A stretch of 64,000 nt of DNA, from NCBI RefSeq assembly GCF_018449725.1, contig NZ_JAAVVC010000004.1, positions 372,001 to 436,000 of the forward strand, in the 5' to 3' direction. The notes beneath the pieces were generated by a model. It was not told the DNA's origin, ran no database searches, and saw only the letters and a list, made by a program, of their open reading frames with translations. The translations under genes were made by a program, and so were the position numbers. Shown in pieces: positions 47,336 through 55,965 of the stretch (positions are counted from its first letter, which is position 1; each line of letters starts with the position of its first letter). The DNA comes from Pseudomonas sp. dw_612 (GTDB lineage Bacteria > Pseudomonadota > Gammaproteobacteria > Pseudomonadales > Pseudomonadaceae).

Positions 47336-47424
47336 CCTGTGCGGGCTTGCTCGCGAAGACGTTGTGTCAGGCGATGCAAATGTCGACTGACACGCCGCCT
47401 TCGCGAGCAAGCCCGCTCCCACAA
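47336..47424. repeat. Degenerate REP doublet
   Basis: Left arm CTGTGCGGGCTTGCTCGCGA has lost the GGAGC block; right arm CGCGAGCAAGCCCGCTCCCA is intact. It probably is a decaying REPIN. Confidence 0.8.
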
Positions 47425-47437
47425 GGTTTGTCGGGTG

Positions 47438-47998
47438 TCAGAGCTTTTTGTGTTGTTCGACCCACTGCCCGTAGGCATTGATAAAGCTCTGCAAGAACGG
47501 CTTCACTGATTCATTCAACTTGCCCGCCTCATCGAACGCTGTCCCGGCGCCCCCAAGATAAGCTTCCGGCTGCTGCATGCATGGCACATTGAGAAACACC
47601 ATGGACTGGCGCAAGTGATGGTTGGCGCCGAAACCACCGATAGCACCCGGCGACACACTGATCACGCCCCCCGGTTTACCGCTCCAGGCGCTCTTGCCAT
47701 AGGGACGCGACCCGACGTCAATCGCATTCTTCAGCGGGGCCGGCACCGAACGGTTGTATTCCGGGGTCACGAACAGCACTGCGTCGGATGAGCTCACTTG
47801 TTGTCGGAAAGTGCTGTAGGCTGCCGGCGGTGAAGCGCCATCGATGTCTTCGTTGTAGAGCGGCAAGTCGCCAATTTCGACGATGTTCAATTTCAAATTG
47901 GCAGGCGCCAGATCAGCCAGGGCCAATGCGACCTTGCGGTTGATCGATTCTTTTCTCAAGCTGCCGACCACAACGGCGATCGTATAGACGTTGCTCAT
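47438..47998 (-). CDS. NADPH-dependent FMN reductase (chromate/quinone reductase-like)
   Basis: 186 aa from the ATG at 47998, with GAGAA 7 nt upstream. The flavodoxin-like fold has the phosphate-binding VVVGSLRKESINRK start, LFVTPEYNRSVPAPLKNAID (flavin loop) and GKPGGVISVSPGAIGGFG. These match the YieF/ChrR NADPH:FMN reductase family, which reduces quinones, chromate or other electrophiles. Monocistronic. Confidence 0.92.
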   Translation of the reverse strand: MSNVYTIAVVVGSLRKESINRKVALALADLAPANLKLNIVEIGDLPLYNEDIDGASPPAAYSTFRQQVSSSDAVLFVTPEYNRSVPAPLKNAIDVGSRPYGKSAWSGKPGGVISVSPGAIGGFGANHHLRQSMVFLNVPCMQQPEAYLGGAGTAFDEAGKLNESVKPFLQSFINAYGQWVEQHKKL

Positions 47999-48174
47999 GG
48001 AAGATTCTCGACTGTCCGATGGGAAGAGCCTGTAGTTATAGATGACGTTTCGATCAGCGGGCGAGCGAAAATCGACGCCCCTGACTATTTTTTTCTTGTA
48101 GGAAAACTTACTTCGCCCAACCACGGTCTACAGAACCGCAAATTGAGTGATTTATCTCCAGAGGTTCTAAGCAG

Positions 48175-48435
48175 ATGGCAGCAGTACTCGTCGGTCAGTT
48201 CCATGCAAGAGACGCGGAAGGCCGCGTTTATTCGGTGCATGAGTTCCAGGAATCCACCCCGTCGGCAGACGGTGTCGAAGGCACGGAGCCTGTCACCACC
48301 TACAAACTGGCCATCGGCGATCGCATGAAGAAGCTCGATGACAACCGGTTCCAGTTGATCCAGTCCGATATCACCCTCACTCGCGAGCCGGACACTTACA
48401 TCGGTAGCCTGCCGGAAACCACCGTCGCCTCATAA
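48175..48435 (+). CDS. Small conserved hypothetical protein
   Basis: 86 aa, soluble, with AGAGG about 10 nt before the ATG. Sequence begins AAVLVGQFHARDAEGRVYSV and looks like a small beta-rich domain (strands at HARDAEGRVYSVHEF and TTYKLAIGDRMKKLDDNRFQ). I do not recognise a family. Pattern and length are typical of Pseudomonas-specific small proteins. Confidence 0.65.
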   Translation: MAAVLVGQFHARDAEGRVYSVHEFQESTPSADGVEGTEPVTTYKLAIGDRMKKLDDNRFQLIQSDITLTREPDTYIGSLPETTVAS

Positions 48436-48523
48436 CCCTGTGTTATGAGCAGAAGTCATATGCGCGCACTTGAGTTAGGATTCAGCCACTGACTCCCTCA
48501 CCTGCTGAACATGGACTTCACGC

Positions 48524-49417
48524 ATGCGTTTACGTCATATCGAAGTGATCCAGGCGCTCTTGCAGACCGGTCACCTGGGCACCGCCGCCGAATGGCTGCA
48601 GTTGCCGGTGGCCGAGGTCGAAGAGATTTTGCGCGACGCCGAGGGTCAGTTGGGCTTCATGCTGTTCTCCAGCGTGCGCGGCCGCTTGCAGGCTACGCGC
48701 GAGGCGCGGGAGTTGCAGGTCGAGATCGCCCACGTTTATGAAGCCCTCGAGCCGGTCCAGCGATTGGCCAACAGCCTCAAGCAATACCTGGCACCACCGC
48801 TGCGCGTTATCGGCACCCCGCCGCTGGCCCAACAGCTATTGCCCCACAGCATCGCGGCCCTGCGCCGACGTTTTCCCGATGCGCCGTGCACCCTCCTCAG
48901 TCAACCGACCCGCGAGATCGTCCGCAGCCTGTTGCTGCGCGAAAGCGATCTGGGCCTGAGTCTGCACGACCCCGACCACGCCGACATCGATTGCCAGGTG
49001 ATTGCCCAAGGCAAACTCCAATTGCTGGCGCCCCACGGCTGGCTGCAACCCAAGCAGAAATATGTGTCGGTGCAGGATTTGGCCGGGCAGTCGATGGTCG
49101 GCCTCGACGGTCATGACCCGTTGAGCCCGGCGCTGGAAACCAAACTGCAGGCATTGCGCCCTGCCCTGGTGATCCAGACTCGCGTGCAGACCCATCAAAT
49201 GATGCGCAGCATGGTCGAGGCCGGAGAAGGCTTGGCCATCGTCGACCCCTTCACCGCCCTCGGCGCCAAATCCTCCGGGCTGGATGCCTGCCCCTTGGCG
49301 CCGGCGGTGCCAATCAGCCTCTATGCCCTGACCCTAAAGAACGCCGAGCCCTCGCCCGCCGTTCAGGCGTTGCTGGCGATCATCACGGAACAAGCCGTGG
49401 CGATGCTGGCGAGCTGA
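48524..49417 (+). CDS. LysR-family transcriptional regulator
   Basis: 297 aa. The N-terminal winged helix (MRLRHIEVIQALLQTGHLGT, with AAEWLQLPVAEVEEILRDAE) is followed by the periplasmic-binding-like effector domain (LRVIGTPPLAQQLLPHSIAA, GLSLHDPDHADIDC, VEAGEGLAIVDPF). The HTH is less canonical than usual: the 'TAAA..L..SQPAVS' stretch reads TAAEWLQLPVAEVEE. The 3' end overlaps the convergent GNAT gene by 35 nt. Target unknown. Confidence 0.88.
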   Translation: MRLRHIEVIQALLQTGHLGTAAEWLQLPVAEVEEILRDAEGQLGFMLFSSVRGRLQATREARELQVEIAHVYEALEPVQRLANSLKQYLAPPLRVIGTPPLAQQLLPHSIAALRRRFPDAPCTLLSQPTREIVRSLLLRESDLGLSLHDPDHADIDCQVIAQGKLQLLAPHGWLQPKQKYVSVQDLAGQSMVGLDGHDPLSPALETKLQALRPALVIQTRVQTHQMMRSMVEAGEGLAIVDPFTALGAKSSGLDACPLAPAVPISLYALTLKNAEPSPAVQALLAIITEQAVAMLAS

Positions 49418-49997
49418 CCGGGTTTTCCAGCGGGTTATCGAACAATCGATACCAGAACAGCGCCACTTCGGCTGTGTTCGGGTCAATGCCGCGATAACGC
49501 AGGTGATCGATCCCGCCAATCACATAGCCACAGCGCTCATAGAGCCGACAAGCACCGAGGTTGTTGTTCTGGGTTTCGAGCATGACGCCCGGCAGTTTCT
49601 TCTTGCGACTCCAGAACTGCGCCACATCCAGCAGCGACTTGGCCACGCCATGCCGCCGGGCCGGCGCATGCACCGCCAGTTCGTCGATATGGGCAAAGCC
49701 GTTCCAGTTGGTGCTGATCACCAGGTGGCCCACCGGTTCGTCGTCCAGATACGCCATGAAAATCGCACTGTCGGCGGCATCGCGGAAGCTGCTGAACTCT
49801 TCCGGATCGATGCCGTAGCACTTTCGATAAGGGGTGATTGGCGTCACCGGCCACTGCGCCACCGGCTTGCCAATTTGCGCGGCACCGTAGGCGGCGACTT
49901 CAAAACTGAAATCGCTGCCCCAGATGTAGGCCGCAAAACCATCGTCGGCAACGCGCACCGACAGCCCTGGGTATTTCGGATTCATGACCGGTTGCAT
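49383..49997 (-). CDS. GNAT family N-acetyltransferase
   Basis: 204 aa from the ATG at 49997 (AGGA about 9 nt upstream); an earlier start at 50042 would run into ldcA. The acetyl-CoA fold includes VGHLVISTNWNGFAHIDELA and the pyrophosphate-binding APARRHGVAKSLLD (Q/RxxGxA type), then NNNLGACRLYERCGYVIGG. It lies 14 nt after ldcA, so cotranscription with the decarboxylase is likely and a polyamine or amine substrate is possible. That substrate is inference. Confidence 0.88.
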   Translation of the reverse strand: MQPVMNPKYPGLSVRVADDGFAAYIWGSDFSFEVAAYGAAQIGKPVAQWPVTPITPYRKCYGIDPEEFSSFRDAADSAIFMAYLDDEPVGHLVISTNWNGFAHIDELAVHAPARRHGVAKSLLDVAQFWSRKKKLPGVMLETQNNNLGACRLYERCGYVIGGIDHLRYRGIDPNTAEVALFWYRLFDNPLENPVSSPASPRLVP

Positions 49998-50011
49998 ACT
50001 GGGAAAGGTCC

Positions 50012-52267
50012 TCATTCCTTGATGCAATCGACGGTGTAACACCGCCCATTGCCCTCATCTTCGTGTTGCAATCCGTGCACATCGGCGACAAATCCCGGGA
50101 AGCTGCTGTCGAAGGTACGGGCGAATGACAAGTAATCGATGATCGATCGAGTCGATTCGGTGAAGCGCTCGCCGGGCATGATCAACGGGATCCCCGGCGG
50201 GTACGGCACCAGCATCACGGCGGCGATGCGCCCATCCAGGGCATCGATCGACACCGCCTCAACCTCACCGCGTACCAATTGATCATAGGCGTCGGCGGGC
50301 TTCATGGCGATTTCCGGGAGCACGGTGTACATGCGTTTCAGATGTTTGGCCGTGGCATTGCTGCGGTAACAGGCGTGCAGTTGATCGCACAGATCGCGCA
50401 GGCCCATGCCTTGATAACGCACAGGGTTTTCCTGGGCCACGCACGGCAGGCAGCTGGCCAGACTGGTGTTGGCGTCGTAACTGCGCTTGAACTCCAGCAA
50501 CTCGGTCAACAGCGTGCTCCATTTGCCCTTGGTGATACCCATGGAAAACAGCACCAGAAACGAATACAGCCCGGTCTTCTCGACCACCAGGCCACGCTCC
50601 CAGAGGAATTTGCTGACCACCGCCGCCGGAATCCCGCGCTCGCTCAAGGCGCCGCCGGCGGTCAGGCCCGGCATGACCAGGGTGACCTTGATCGGATCGA
50701 GCAGCACATAGTCATCGGTCACGCCGCCGAAACCGTGCCAGTCAGCGTCGGGTTGCAGCAGCCAATCTTCAGTGATGACTTGGGTGATGCCTTCCACCGA
50801 CGGCGGCTGCCAAATGGAAAACCACCAGTCATCCGCCGCAATGTGCTGGCGCAAATTGGCCAGCGCCCGGCGGAAACTCAGGGCTTCGTCGAACATTTCC
50901 TGCAACAACGAACGCCCGGCCGGGCCTTCCATCATGGCCGATGCCACGTCCAGCGAGGCGATGATGCTGTATTGCGGCGAGGTGGAGATGTGCATCATGA
51001 ACGCTTCGTTGAAACGGTCGCGATCCAGTTGCCGCGCGCCACAGTCCTGCACGTGGATCATTGACGCCTGGCTGAACGCCGCCAGCAACTTGTGGGTGGA
51101 ATGGGTGGAGAACACCAACGGGCCGTCTTCACTACGGGTTGTGCCCATGCCGTAACGTCCGGCAAAGAACTCGTGAAACGCCGCGTAGGCGTACCAGGCC
51201 TCGTCGAAGTGCAAGACCTCGACGCTGTTGCCCAGGCTCTGCTTGATCAGCTCGGCGTTGTAGCAGAGGCCGTCATAAGTTGAATTGGTCACCACCGCCA
51301 ACTTCACCTTCGGCGCGCGGCCGTTGGTCAGCGGACTGGCATCGATCTTGGCCTGGATCGATTCACGGCTGAATTCGCTCAGCGGGATCGGGCCGATAAT
51401 CCCCAGCTCGTTGCGCTCCGGGCACAGGTACAGCGGGATGGCGCCAGTCATGATGATCGAGTGCAACACTGATTTGTGGCAGTTGCGATCCACCAGCACC
51501 AGGTCATCCCGGGCCACCATGGAGTGCCAGACAATTTTATTGGCCGTTGAGGTGCCATTGATCACGAAAAAGGTGTGATCGGCGCCGAAATTGCGCGCGG
51601 CCCGAGCCTCGGCTTCGGCCAGGGGACCGGTGTGATCGAGCAGCGAACCGAGTTCCGGGACGGACACCGAGAGGTCCGAACGCAGAGTGTTTTCGCCGAA
51701 AAACTGATGGAATGCCTGCCCCACCGGACTCTTGTGATACGCCACACCACCACCGTGGCCGGGGGTGTGCCAGGAATAGTTGGAATCGGCAGTGTGCTGC
51801 ACCAACGCCTTGAAGAACGGCGGCAGCAAACCATCGAGGTACTTGCGCGCCGCGCGGGCGACTTGGCGGGCGAGGAACGGCACGGTGTCTTCGAACAGAT
51901 ACAGAATGCCGCGCAGTTGATTGAGCTCGGCCATGGCGTCGGCCGGGGCGTTTTCCAGGGTGACTTGCTCGCCCAGGGCGAAGATCGGCAAGTCCGGCGC
52001 ACGCACCCGCGCCAGACCGATCAGCTCGGCCATATTGTGTAACAAATGAGAATGGGCGCTGGCGTCTTCGGCGGCGATCAACATGCATGAGAGGCCGTGA
52101 TGGGTCGAGGCGACCAGCCGCCCTTCGGTGTAATCCACCGCACTGAGAATGCTGAAACCTTCCTGCTCCAGCTCCCGGGCGATGCCTCGCACGCGATCGC
52201 CGGCAACCGTGTCGGCCTTGATATCGCGATGGACGATCAGGACCGGGAATTTCAAATCTTTATACAT
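50012..52267 (-). CDS. ldcA: Lysine decarboxylase (fold-type I PLP, LdcA)
   Basis: 751 aa, the same length and N-terminus (MYKDLKFPVLIVHRDIKADT) as the P. aeruginosa LdcA next to dnaQ. A receiver-like wing domain (1-130) precedes the PLP domain, with SNYSWHTPGHGGGVAYHKSP, HFDEAWYAY, and the PLP lysine in STHSTHKLLAAFSQ (about 394). A C-terminal domain follows. It decarboxylates lysine to cadaverine; arginine decarboxylase annotations for this family are common. It is probably cotranscribed with the GNAT gene. Confidence 0.93.
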   Translation of the reverse strand: MYKDLKFPVLIVHRDIKADTVAGDRVRGIARELEQEGFSILSAVDYTEGRLVASTHHGLSCMLIAAEDASAHSHLLHNMAELIGLARVRAPDLPIFALGEQVTLENAPADAMAELNQLRGILYLFEDTVPFLARQVARAARKYLDGLLPPFFKALVQHTADSNYSWHTPGHGGGVAYHKSPVGQAFHQFFGENTLRSDLSVSVPELGSLLDHTGPLAEAEARAARNFGADHTFFVINGTSTANKIVWHSMVARDDLVLVDRNCHKSVLHSIIMTGAIPLYLCPERNELGIIGPIPLSEFSRESIQAKIDASPLTNGRAPKVKLAVVTNSTYDGLCYNAELIKQSLGNSVEVLHFDEAWYAYAAFHEFFAGRYGMGTTRSEDGPLVFSTHSTHKLLAAFSQASMIHVQDCGARQLDRDRFNEAFMMHISTSPQYSIIASLDVASAMMEGPAGRSLLQEMFDEALSFRRALANLRQHIAADDWWFSIWQPPSVEGITQVITEDWLLQPDADWHGFGGVTDDYVLLDPIKVTLVMPGLTAGGALSERGIPAAVVSKFLWERGLVVEKTGLYSFLVLFSMGITKGKWSTLLTELLEFKRSYDANTSLASCLPCVAQENPVRYQGMGLRDLCDQLHACYRSNATAKHLKRMYTVLPEIAMKPADAYDQLVRGEVEAVSIDALDGRIAAVMLVPYPPGIPLIMPGERFTESTRSIIDYLSFARTFDSSFPGFVADVHGLQHEDEGNGRCYTVDCIKE

Positions 52268-52395
52268 GGGGCTCAGTGTCCTGAGGCGGCAGACCGTGGC
52301 CTGCCAATTCCCTCAGGGTAGAGGGTTGAGGCGGATGTGGCGAGTGCGGATGCACTGAAATGGGTCATCGGGTGCGGCGTGGTTAATTAAAAATC

Positions 52396-52487
52396 AAAAG
52401 ATCGCAGCCTCGTTTCACTCGTCAGCTCCTACAGGGTTTCGCATTCCTGTGTAGGAGCTGACGAGTGAAACGAGGCTGCGATCTTTT
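52396..52487. repeat. Long perfect palindrome, GATCGCAGCC family (variant centre)
   Basis: Two perfect 38-nt inverted arms (52396-52433 and 52450-52487; core GATCGCAGCCTCGTTTCACT) enclose a 16-nt loop. It lies between the dnaQ stop and the ldcA start and could terminate dnaQ transcription. Same family as 28371, with a different but fully paired middle. Confidence 0.9.
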
Positions 52488-52495
52488 AGCGAAAA

Positions 52496-53272
52496 CTATG
52501 CCTGAGCCTCAGCCTCGACCAACTGCTGCCACAACGCTGGCGCACCGGCGGATTTGGCCACCGCGTCAAGACGCACAAGGTGTTGCGCCAAATCATCTTC
52601 ACTGGCGCGGATGATCCGGGTCGGCTTGCGATCGGCCGGCAGGCGACGGATTTCAGTGGCGGAGTTGTCCGCGCCTTCGCCCGAACCGTTGCCGTCCGAC
52701 GCGTTACCCGCCAGGGACAGGCTGGTCTGGCCGCCGGTCATGGTCAGGTAAACGTCGGCGAGAATCTCGGAGTCGAGCAAGGCGCCGTGCAGTTCACGGC
52801 CGGAGTTGTCGACGCCATAACGTTTGCACAAGGCATCGAGGCTGTTGCGCTGCCCCGGGTGACGCTCCCGGGCCATCATCAGGGTGTCGAGGATCGAGCA
52901 GTGCTGCGTGATGTCAGCACGGTCGTGCTGGCCCATCAGCGCGAATTCGTTGTTGATGAAGCCAACGTCGAACGCCGCGTTATGGATGATCAGCTGCGCG
53001 CCCTTGATGAATTCGAAGAACTCATCGGCCACTTCGGTGAAACGCGGCTTGCCCACCAGGAATTCGTTGGTGATGCCGTGGACGCCGATGGCGCCCTCAT
53101 CACTCTCGCGATCCGGTTGCAGGTAGACGTGGAAGTGCCGGCCCGTGAGGCGCCGACCGATCAACTCGACACAACCGATTTCGATAATCCGGTGGCCGTC
53201 GGTCACCGGCATGCCGGTGGTTTCGGTATCGAGTACTACCATCCTGTTAGCAGCTTGTTTGTAAACCGTCAT
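52496..53272 (-). CDS. dnaQ: DNA polymerase III epsilon subunit (proofreading exonuclease)
   Basis: 258 aa. DEDDh exonuclease motifs: VVLDTETTG (D15, E17), IIHNAAFDVGFINNEF, and HGALLDSEILADVY with its His-Asp. The C-terminal tail (ALWQQLVEAEAQ) would bind PolC. In pseudomonads rnhA normally lies just upstream; here there is AT-rich accessory DNA instead. The first ten residues (MTVYKQAANR) look unlike the short leader usual in the genus. The true start could be the internal ATG at residue 11. Confidence 0.95.
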   Translation of the reverse strand: MTVYKQAANRMVVLDTETTGMPVTDGHRIIEIGCVELIGRRLTGRHFHVYLQPDRESDEGAIGVHGITNEFLVGKPRFTEVADEFFEFIKGAQLIIHNAAFDVGFINNEFALMGQHDRADITQHCSILDTLMMARERHPGQRNSLDALCKRYGVDNSGRELHGALLDSEILADVYLTMTGGQTSLSLAGNASDGNGSGEGADNSATEIRRLPADRKPTRIIRASEDDLAQHLVRLDAVAKSAGAPALWQQLVEAEAQA

Positions 53273-53613
53273 CGCCTACCCGTCTCTAAACAATTGGCGC
53301 ATCTTAACATACCGCATGAATTCCATCACGATCACCACTGGTCGAGTGTAAACTTTGCTACACCTTCCCCTCAAGTGCGCCAATGTGTAATGCCTCATTT
53401 ATGGTAGATTACAGCATGCAGATAATGATCTATCGATAACCGAGGGGGGCTCAATGGTCGTAAGTGCCAGAAGCACTTCAACAACCGAAAAATGCGAATC
53501 CAAATTCAATCACGACTGACAAACCCACCTAACTATGCCAAGAAAATAAATATCTCGTGCATAACATGCGCAAAAACATTGGTGACACATACCTATTATA
53601 CGACTCCAGCATG
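53273..53613. other. AT-rich noncoding stretch at the island border
   Basis: No convincing gene. A 21-codon frame (53454-53519, MVVSARSTSTTEKCESKFNH...) has a strong GAGGGGGG ribosome site 4-5 nt before its ATG, so it may be a truncated gene start or a leader peptide. Base composition falls sharply compared with dnaQ. Confidence 0.4.
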
Positions 53614-54255
53614 TCAGCCACCCATATTAGCTGGACCTGGCAACCGTTCGTATGATAGCACGCACGTCCAACCCCACTTACTCAACCGACTGACATTTTC
53701 GTGCACTTCGAGAACGTTGATAGGTATCCCGCCAGCAGCACCATCTAGTTCAAACTTAGGAAGCATAGCAAACCGAACATCCTCACCAAATTTACCATTT
53801 ATCAACTGCTGCATTATCTTTGCTCTTTCACCCCACTCAAGCGACTGCTTTGGAGCTTTTAGCGATTCATATGCTATTCGATTAAGATGCCCAGATGCAG
53901 ACAAATAGTCAAACGAACTCATACCCATTCGATGATAAAGTGGAAGCCCTAACGGAAGTATGTATTGAATTAACAACTGCAATAACGGCAAGGCAATCCT
54001 AAGCGAATACAGTTCCAAGGCCATTATGATCAACACGTTGTGTAGAGCATGGCCAATCCGAACGGTATCGACACTTCTGCTCTCGGCTGATTCACGCAAC
54101 AGCCATATCAAGCAGGCCAACATATCCATAGAAGCGCTCCTCTCCAGCTTCTCCAGCATCAGAGGTGTGACAGGGATCCGCACCGAGTATCCCAGAACCC
54201 CTTCTTCAACGCGCTTAACAACCAAGTCCCTAATAGGAGGAGCCAACTGATTCAA
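53614..54255 (-). CDS. Unrecognised 213-aa protein
   Basis: 213 aa, AT-rich codon use unlike the backbone. The middle has long hydrophobic helices (HALHNVLIIMALELYSLRIA, PLLQLLIQYILPLGLPLYHR), which could be one or two membrane-associated helices or buried helices of a soluble fold. The C-terminal third is polar, with FAMLPKFELDGAAGGIPINV. No family recognised. It lies 31 nt downstream of the aldo/keto reductase stop on the same strand. GAGG-like sequence is near the start. Confidence 0.65.
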   Translation of the reverse strand: MNQLAPPIRDLVVKRVEEGVLGYSVRIPVTPLMLEKLERSASMDMLACLIWLLRESAESRSVDTVRIGHALHNVLIIMALELYSLRIALPLLQLLIQYILPLGLPLYHRMGMSSFDYLSASGHLNRIAYESLKAPKQSLEWGERAKIMQQLINGKFGEDVRFAMLPKFELDGAAGGIPINVLEVHENVSRLSKWGWTCVLSYERLPGPANMGG

Positions 54256-54286
54256 GAAAGATGTACTAATAAGATCCGAAGTTCCT

Positions 54287-55321
54287 TTATGCGTCCAGAA
54301 TGGGTGTTGACGCTGCTTGCTCGACCAAGCCTTGAGCCTTTAATTCATCCCAAAATTCGACTGGGATCTTGGCTTGCATCGAATTGTAATTCGCCAAAAC
54401 CTGTTGATCAGTGCTCGCGCCAACGACGATCGCCACAGCAACATCGACTGCAGCGGAGAACTGGAGAGCTGCGGTGCGTAGATCGACGCCGTAACTCGCA
54501 GCAATCGCACGCAGTCGCTCAAGTTTCTCAGTAGCTGCCCGGGCTATTTTGAAGTTGTCCTTGCCGTAGTTATAGCGTGCGCTGCCAGAGATGAAGCCAG
54601 CGTTCAGCGCCGATCCCATTATCAGCGAAACGTTCTTTGCACGCACGGCGGGCAGTACGTCGCTAACGGTAGTCGCATGATCGATGAGTGAATATTGCGA
54701 TGCGCAAAGACACACATCCAGGTCCGCCACTTCCAGGGCGCGCAGGATCGGTTCAGGGCGGTTCACACCAATCCCCCAAGCCTTGATGATTCCTTCTTCC
54801 CTCATACGAGTTAGCTCAGGAAATGCACCTTTCTGGGCAATGGCGAACTGCTCCTCCCAAGGCGTCGGGAAGTACGGAAAGTCGGGAGAGATATCGTGGA
54901 CGAAGACCACATCAAGGCTGTCGACTCCCAAACGCTGCAAACTGTCCTCAACCGATCGCCGCACGCCTGAAGCGGTATAGTCATAGACTGGATCGTTGGG
55001 GGAGTCCGATAGCGGGAAGGTATCTTCATGCCGGTTTGCCTTCGACGCCCGCATGAGCTTGCCAACCTTCGAGGAGAGAATGTAGTCCTCGCGATTTTTG
55101 TTATGCAGGAAATGGCCGAAGCGTCGCTCTGAAAGACCTAATCCGTACCACGGGGCTACGTCGAAGTAGCGGACGCCGACCGCCCAGGCTGCTTCCAGAG
55201 TCGCTTGCGCATCCTTGTCTGTCACCTTGTTGAATTCGTTACCTATAGCCACGCCGCCGAGTCCAAATTTGAACGGCGAGGTAAATATTTTTTCAGCGCG
55301 ATTTGTTGGTGAGTCGGTCAT
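54287..55321 (-). CDS. Aldo/keto reductase (aldose/pyridoxal dehydrogenase-like)
   Basis: 344 aa from the ATG at 55321, preceded by AGGAG at 9 nt. TIM-barrel AKR features: FDVAPWYGLGLSERRFGHFL (catalytic Asp and Tyr), ILSSKVGKLMR (catalytic Lys), VVFVHDISPD (His) and AWGIGVNRPEPILRA. The long insertion and sequence type fit D-threo-aldose 1-dehydrogenase, L-fucose dehydrogenase or pyridoxal dehydrogenase relatives. It is intact, unlike the second AKR at 59378. No regulator or pathway partner nearby. Confidence 0.88.
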   Translation of the reverse strand: MTDSPTNRAEKIFTSPFKFGLGGVAIGNEFNKVTDKDAQATLEAAWAVGVRYFDVAPWYGLGLSERRFGHFLHNKNREDYILSSKVGKLMRASKANRHEDTFPLSDSPNDPVYDYTASGVRRSVEDSLQRLGVDSLDVVFVHDISPDFPYFPTPWEEQFAIAQKGAFPELTRMREEGIIKAWGIGVNRPEPILRALEVADLDVCLCASQYSLIDHATTVSDVLPAVRAKNVSLIMGSALNAGFISGSARYNYGKDNFKIARAATEKLERLRAIAASYGVDLRTAALQFSAAVDVAVAIVVGASTDQQVLANYNSMQAKIPVEFWDELKAQGLVEQAASTPILDA

Positions 55322-55672
55322 GGTCGTATATCTCCTGAAGTATTTCGGAGTCACACAGCGACAATTGACTGGATAGGTCGGTCAGCAATAGCAACTGTGC
55401 CTGAGAGAAACTCGCAGCAGACGCCTACAATCGCCTGCAAAATTCTTATGCTGCACGCCAATAGATAACTGGCGTGCCTCACGGCAAAAAAACGGTAGAA
55501 GCACTGGAGTATTTCAGCGCAAAAGACGGGCTTGTCATCGGTCATATCCAAGCGTCGTCGGAATCAATGCTCTTCATAGCTGACTTGCGTATTTGCCAAA
55601 AGTTTGAATTTTTCTCAAAACTCAGTGAGAGGAGCGCGGCTTACCGCCGGCATCGACCTCGCTTCAATCAGA
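55322..55672. other. Intergenic stretch without supported gene
   Basis: Upstream of the aldo/keto reductase. Short open frames occur but none has a ribosome site plus recognisable sequence. On the minus strand at its lower-numbered border with the next feature, 'EARSMPAVSRAPLTEF' then stop continues from the truncated oxidoreductase and may be a piece of its 3' end. Confidence 0.4.
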
Positions 55673-55735
55673 CTAGGGCCGCCCTTTACCCAGCGCCTGG
55701 CCGAGTTTGCCAAAGCCGATAATTGCGTAGCTCAT
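55673..55735 (-). pseudogene. Truncated NAD(P)-binding oxidoreductase (N-terminal 20 residues)
   Basis: A clean start (TGAGGAAAATATATG) leads into MSYAIIGFGKLGQALGKGRP and a stop. The GFGKLGQAL dinucleotide-binding turn is that of F420-/NADP-dependent oxidoreductases, which run to about 200 residues. The rest of the gene is deleted. Confidence 0.65.
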
Positions 55736-55807
55736 ATATTTTCCTCAGGTTTTAGCACGCCCAACGGGCTCCGAATATCGATGGAGGGGTCGGCCGGGCG
55801 TAGCGAT

Positions 55808-55965
55808 TCAGATTTGCGCCAGACCGCCGTCGACGGCGACCTCACTGGCGGTCATGAAGCTGCTGTCCTGCGATGCGAGAAACGCGGCCGCTGCTCCGAT
55901 TTCCGCCGGATCGGCCATGCGCTGGAGCGGATTCATCGAAGCGAAGACCTTCATGCCTTCTTTGT
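55808..55965 (-). pseudogene. C-terminal fragment of a short-chain dehydrogenase
   Basis: The last about 46 residues of an SDR are readable: VFASMNPLQRMADPAEIGAA, then AAFLASQDSSFMTASEVAVD and GGLAQI before the stop. This is the conserved SDR C-terminus (PLxRxxxPxEIxxxxxFLAS...TGxxxxVDGG type). It joins in frame to IS1182 transposase sequence at about 55965, so everything upstream of the SDR tail was replaced by the insertion or a later deletion. Confidence 0.8.

Noticed and set aside
47085..47390. A 101-codon frame on the plus strand
   Set aside because: It runs into a degenerate REP at its 3' end and is opposite to the LacI-type remnant; no ribosome site.
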